This document shows, one piece after another, positions 30,962-32,740 of a DNA stretch of 32,740 bases; position 1 is the first letter of the stretch, and each line of letters opens with the position of its first letter. A model generated the notes under the pieces. It saw only the letters and a program-made list of their open reading frames with translations. It made no database searches and was not told where the DNA came from. The DNA comes from an uncultured Lachnospiraceae bacterium. GTDB taxonomy: Bacteria; Bacillota; Clostridia; Lachnospirales; Lachnospiraceae. Position numbers and translations under genes: made by a program. The stretch covers positions 1-32,740 of the forward strand of contig CAJUMB010000041.1 in NCBI GenBank assembly GCA_910587105.1, given 5' to 3'.

Positions 30962-31478
30962 TACCATGTATTACGATTCCCCTGTAGGCCGTCTTCTGCT
31001 GGCCGAAAAAGAAGATGCGCTGGCAGGTCTCTGGATGGAAGGACAGAAATATTTTCTCGGTTCTATGAGGGAAGACATGGGGGAAAATCCTGATTCTGCA
31101 GTTTTAAATCTGGCGGGAAAGTGGCTTGACCGTTATTTTCGAGGAGAGAACCCCTCTATCAGTGAAATCCCCCTGGCCCCGGAAGGCAGTGAATTCCGTC
31201 AAAATGTCTGGAAAATCCTCTGCGAAATTCCCTATGGACAGGTAACAACCTATGGGGAGATTTCGAAAAAAATTGCCGCCAGCCGGGGGCTCGACCGGAT
31301 GTCTGCCCAGGCCGTGGGCGGCGCCGTCAGCCATAATCCCATTTCCATCATCATCCCCTGCCACCGGGTAGTGGGAGCAGATGGAAGCCTGACAGGATAT
31401 GCGGGTGGGATTCAAAAGAAGATCGAACTTCTCACTTTAGAAGGTACGGATCTGAGTCAATTATTCGTTCCTAATTAG
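30954..31478 (+). CDS. ogt: Methylated-DNA--[protein]-cysteine S-methyltransferase
   Basis: 174 residues. It removes alkyl groups from O6-methylguanine (and O4-methylthymine) by transfer to its own Cys. The active site is IIPCHRVVG (Cys136), with the helix-turn-helix GQVTTYGEISKKIA and AVGGAVSHNPI (Asn hinge and Arg-finger region). The ATG lies inside the end of the hydrolase gene, and GGAAAGG supplies the ribosome site. The length is typical. Whether the pairing with a hydrolase has biological meaning is unclear. The next gene begins 86 bp downstream and has a separate ribosome site. Confidence 0.92.
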   Translation: MINTMYYDSPVGRLLLAEKEDALAGLWMEGQKYFLGSMREDMGENPDSAVLNLAGKWLDRYFRGENPSISEIPLAPEGSEFRQNVWKILCEIPYGQVTTYGEISKKIAASRGLDRMSAQAVGGAVSHNPISIIIPCHRVVGADGSLTGYAGGIQKKIELLTLEGTDLSQLFVPN

Positions 31479-31563
31479 ATATATACCAAAGTTTTCCGTT
31501 GCTATATGATAGAGATATAAAAAATCACGTGAAAGTATTACATATAACAGGGGGAAAACGGAC

Positions 31564-32691
31564 ATGACGGGAACAGAAAAATTTACAGACATTTCAGGAC
31601 TTTTTGCAAATACGACAGAGATGATAGCGGCATGTGGGGGAACGGTATATGGCTATCTGCGGGTTTCGACGGCTGCACAATCCCATGAACGGCAGGTGGA
31701 TGCCATGGAGGAGCTTGGTGTCAAAGAAGAAAACATGTTTTTTGATAAACAATCCGGTAAGGATTTTGACCGTCCCGCGTACCAGGAATTGACAGGCCGT
31801 CTTCAGGAGGGGGACCTTCTGGTGATTAAAAGTCTGGACAGGTTGGGAAGGAATACCACAGAGGCAAAAGAACAATGGAGGATTCTGACAAGGGAAAAGA
31901 AAGTCAGCATTGTAGTCATCGACACACCAATTCTCAACGCGGGAAAAGAACTGGGCCCCCTGGGCCAGGCTGTCTCAGATATTATTTTTACCATTTTTTC
32001 CTTAATTTCAGACTTTGACCGGCATTCTATCTGGCAGAGAATGCATGAGGGGATGATAGTGGCAATGAGAGAGCGGGGAGTAAAGCCAGGGCGCAAGGCA
32101 CTGCCAATTCCCCCAGAGTTTGAGACTATCAGAAATGAGATTACAGCCGGAGAAATCTCCCAGAGGGTTGCTGCCAAAAAGCTGGGGGTGGACAGAAAAA
32201 CAATTAAAAAGTGGATGAATCAGATAAATACCATGGAGCAGAAAGAGGCACATCTCGCGGAGAACCTGGCAGATGATATGTGCAGTGCTATGGATGCGGT
32301 GGATGAAAATAAAGGAGCAGAAGCCGGATATGTGGAGCAGGTGAAACTGGATGAGGCTGGAAAATTGGAAAATGCTCGGAAGCGGAAGGTGAAAGATGAG
32401 GTTAAAATTGAGCGGGCAGTGGAAAGAGAGGAATGTGTGGAAAAATTTCTGGATTTGCAGATGCCTGAGGGTATAGAATGTGATGCGGGGATGGAGGCCG
32501 CCGGGAATGTGGAGAATACTGTAGCTTTGGAAAGGGCTGAGAATGTGGAAAGCGGCGTAAATTTGGAAAAGGCTGAGAGTGTGGAAAGCAGCGTAAATTT
32601 GGAAAGAGATGAAGGTGCGGAACATGATATGGATTTGGAAAACATTGAAATTACTTGTTTGGGAGGAATAGAGATGGGGATGAATTCTTGA
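31564..32691 (+). CDS. Resolvase/invertase-type serine recombinase with C-terminal repeat tail
   Basis: 375 residues; normal small resolvases have about 180-200. Residues ~27-175 are the catalytic domain (VYGYLRVSTAAQSHERQVDA, Ser35; KSLDRLGRNTTE; DFDRHSIWQRMHEG). An HTH_7 follows (~195-220: EISQRVAAKKLGVDRKTIKK). Then comes a ~155-residue Glu/Asn/Val-rich extension with four 12-residue repeats at 313-360. The ATG has AGGGGG upstream, and ATG 31621 (Met20) is an alternative. CATATAAC just upstream is a weak sporulation-type -10. It probably inverts or resolves DNA; the tail's function is unknown. Confidence 0.85.
   Translation: MTGTEKFTDISGLFANTTEMIAACGGTVYGYLRVSTAAQSHERQVDAMEELGVKEENMFFDKQSGKDFDRPAYQELTGRLQEGDLLVIKSLDRLGRNTTEAKEQWRILTREKKVSIVVIDTPILNAGKELGPLGQAVSDIIFTIFSLISDFDRHSIWQRMHEGMIVAMRERGVKPGRKALPIPPEFETIRNEITAGEISQRVAAKKLGVDRKTIKKWMNQINTMEQKEAHLAENLADDMCSAMDAVDENKGAEAGYVEQVKLDEAGKLENARKRKVKDEVKIERAVEREECVEKFLDLQMPEGIECDAGMEAAGNVENTVALERAENVESGVNLEKAESVESSVNLERDEGAEHDMDLENIEITCLGGIEMGMNS
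32500..32643 (+). repeat. Four 36-bp tandem repeats coding for 12-residue units
   Basis: Units at 32500-32535, 32536-32571, 32572-32607 and 32608-32643 encode AGNVENTVALER, AENVESGVNLEK, AESVESSVNLER and DEGAEHDMDLEN. The middle pair are nearly identical in DNA; the outer two have diverged. The pattern is x-x-x-V-E-x-x-V-x-L-E-x, with hydrophobic residues at fixed spacing. Confidence 0.85.
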
Positions 32692-32709
32692 AAAAATCAC
32701 CGGCACCTG

Positions 32710-32738
32710 TTGACATGCCAAAAAAGATATGTTATTCT
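32710..32738 (+). promoter_or_regulatory. Promoter for a gene beyond the window
   Basis: A perfect TTGACA (32710-32715), a 17-bp spacer and TATTCT (32733-32738) lie at the right edge. The gene it serves is outside the window. Confidence 0.55.
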
Positions 32739-32740
32739 CA

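Noticed and set aside
32008..32721. Long minus-strand frame opposite the resolvase tail
   Set aside because: It mirrors the Glu-rich repeats (rich in Phe/Ser/His by complement) and has no start context; judged a shadow.

Overview
The window looks like a chromosomal accessory region from a spore-forming, anaerobic gut Firmicute of the Lachnospiraceae type (Blautia/Dorea/Clostridium-like). The evidence is moderate GC, strong AGGAGG-type ribosome binding sites, a VanRS-VanY module, ECF sigma/anti-sigma pairs, EFR1 and CD1871A redox proteins, and many serine recombinases. No rRNA, tRNA or CRISPR array is visible. Species cannot be fixed from the sequence alone.

Region 1 (1-4.8 kb) is a graveyard of mobile-element debris. 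It holds a 5'-truncated hicB, a chimeric ORF stitched from an XRE regulator, a DUF4190-like membrane segment and DUF5067, a decayed IS3-family element sitting in the tail of a conjugative-element gene, a transposon-transfer-assisting (TTRAP-like) small gene, a collapsed PTS EIIBC gene and a sigma-factor fragment. Two genes look intact: a Crp/Fnr regulator and a TIGR04076 protein. Region 2 (4.8-7.9 kb) is a vanR-vanS-vanY-like module without any ligase gene, followed by a tiny secreted His-rich protein. Region 3 (7.9-11.9 kb) has two sigma systems: an ECF sigma with an overlapping RsgI-like anti-sigma whose tail is also His-rich, and a second sigma factor, a membrane-anchored probable anti-sigma and a secreted protein. 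Region 4 (11.9-14.2 kb) has a MITE-like inverted-repeat element, a pnuC-type transporter behind a leader with mutually exclusive hairpins, an SGNH hydrolase and a peptide-deformylase-like gene.

Region 5 (14.3-16.3 kb) is a recombinase module: a small helper, a collapsed large serine recombinase, and a second recombinase with a shortened C-terminus. Its last 18 bp overlap a SWIM/SNF2 helicase operon on the other strand (16.3-19.6 kb). A HipA-like kinase is divergent from that operon (19.7-21.0 kb). Region 6 (21.0-27.7 kb) covers redox and metal functions: an EFR1 ferredoxin-flavodoxin, a CsoR-type repressor, a P1B metal ATPase with a consensus promoter inside a duplicated CsoR-like operator, a TlpA / CD1871A / 4Fe-4S membrane protein operon, and an O-acetylhomoserine sulfhydrylase. 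Region 7 (27.8-32.7 kb) has a second recombinase module, a MerR regulator, a probable small RNA or attenuator, an alpha/beta hydrolase-ogt operon and a resolvase with a C-terminal 12-residue repeat.

Three observations stand out. A ~55-bp hairpin leader element occurs twice, 19.6 kb apart, with a stem-preserving base change. Both recombinase modules have sequences resembling sporulation sigma-E promoters. Genes collapsed by internal deletions, fusions and frameshifts recur across the window.
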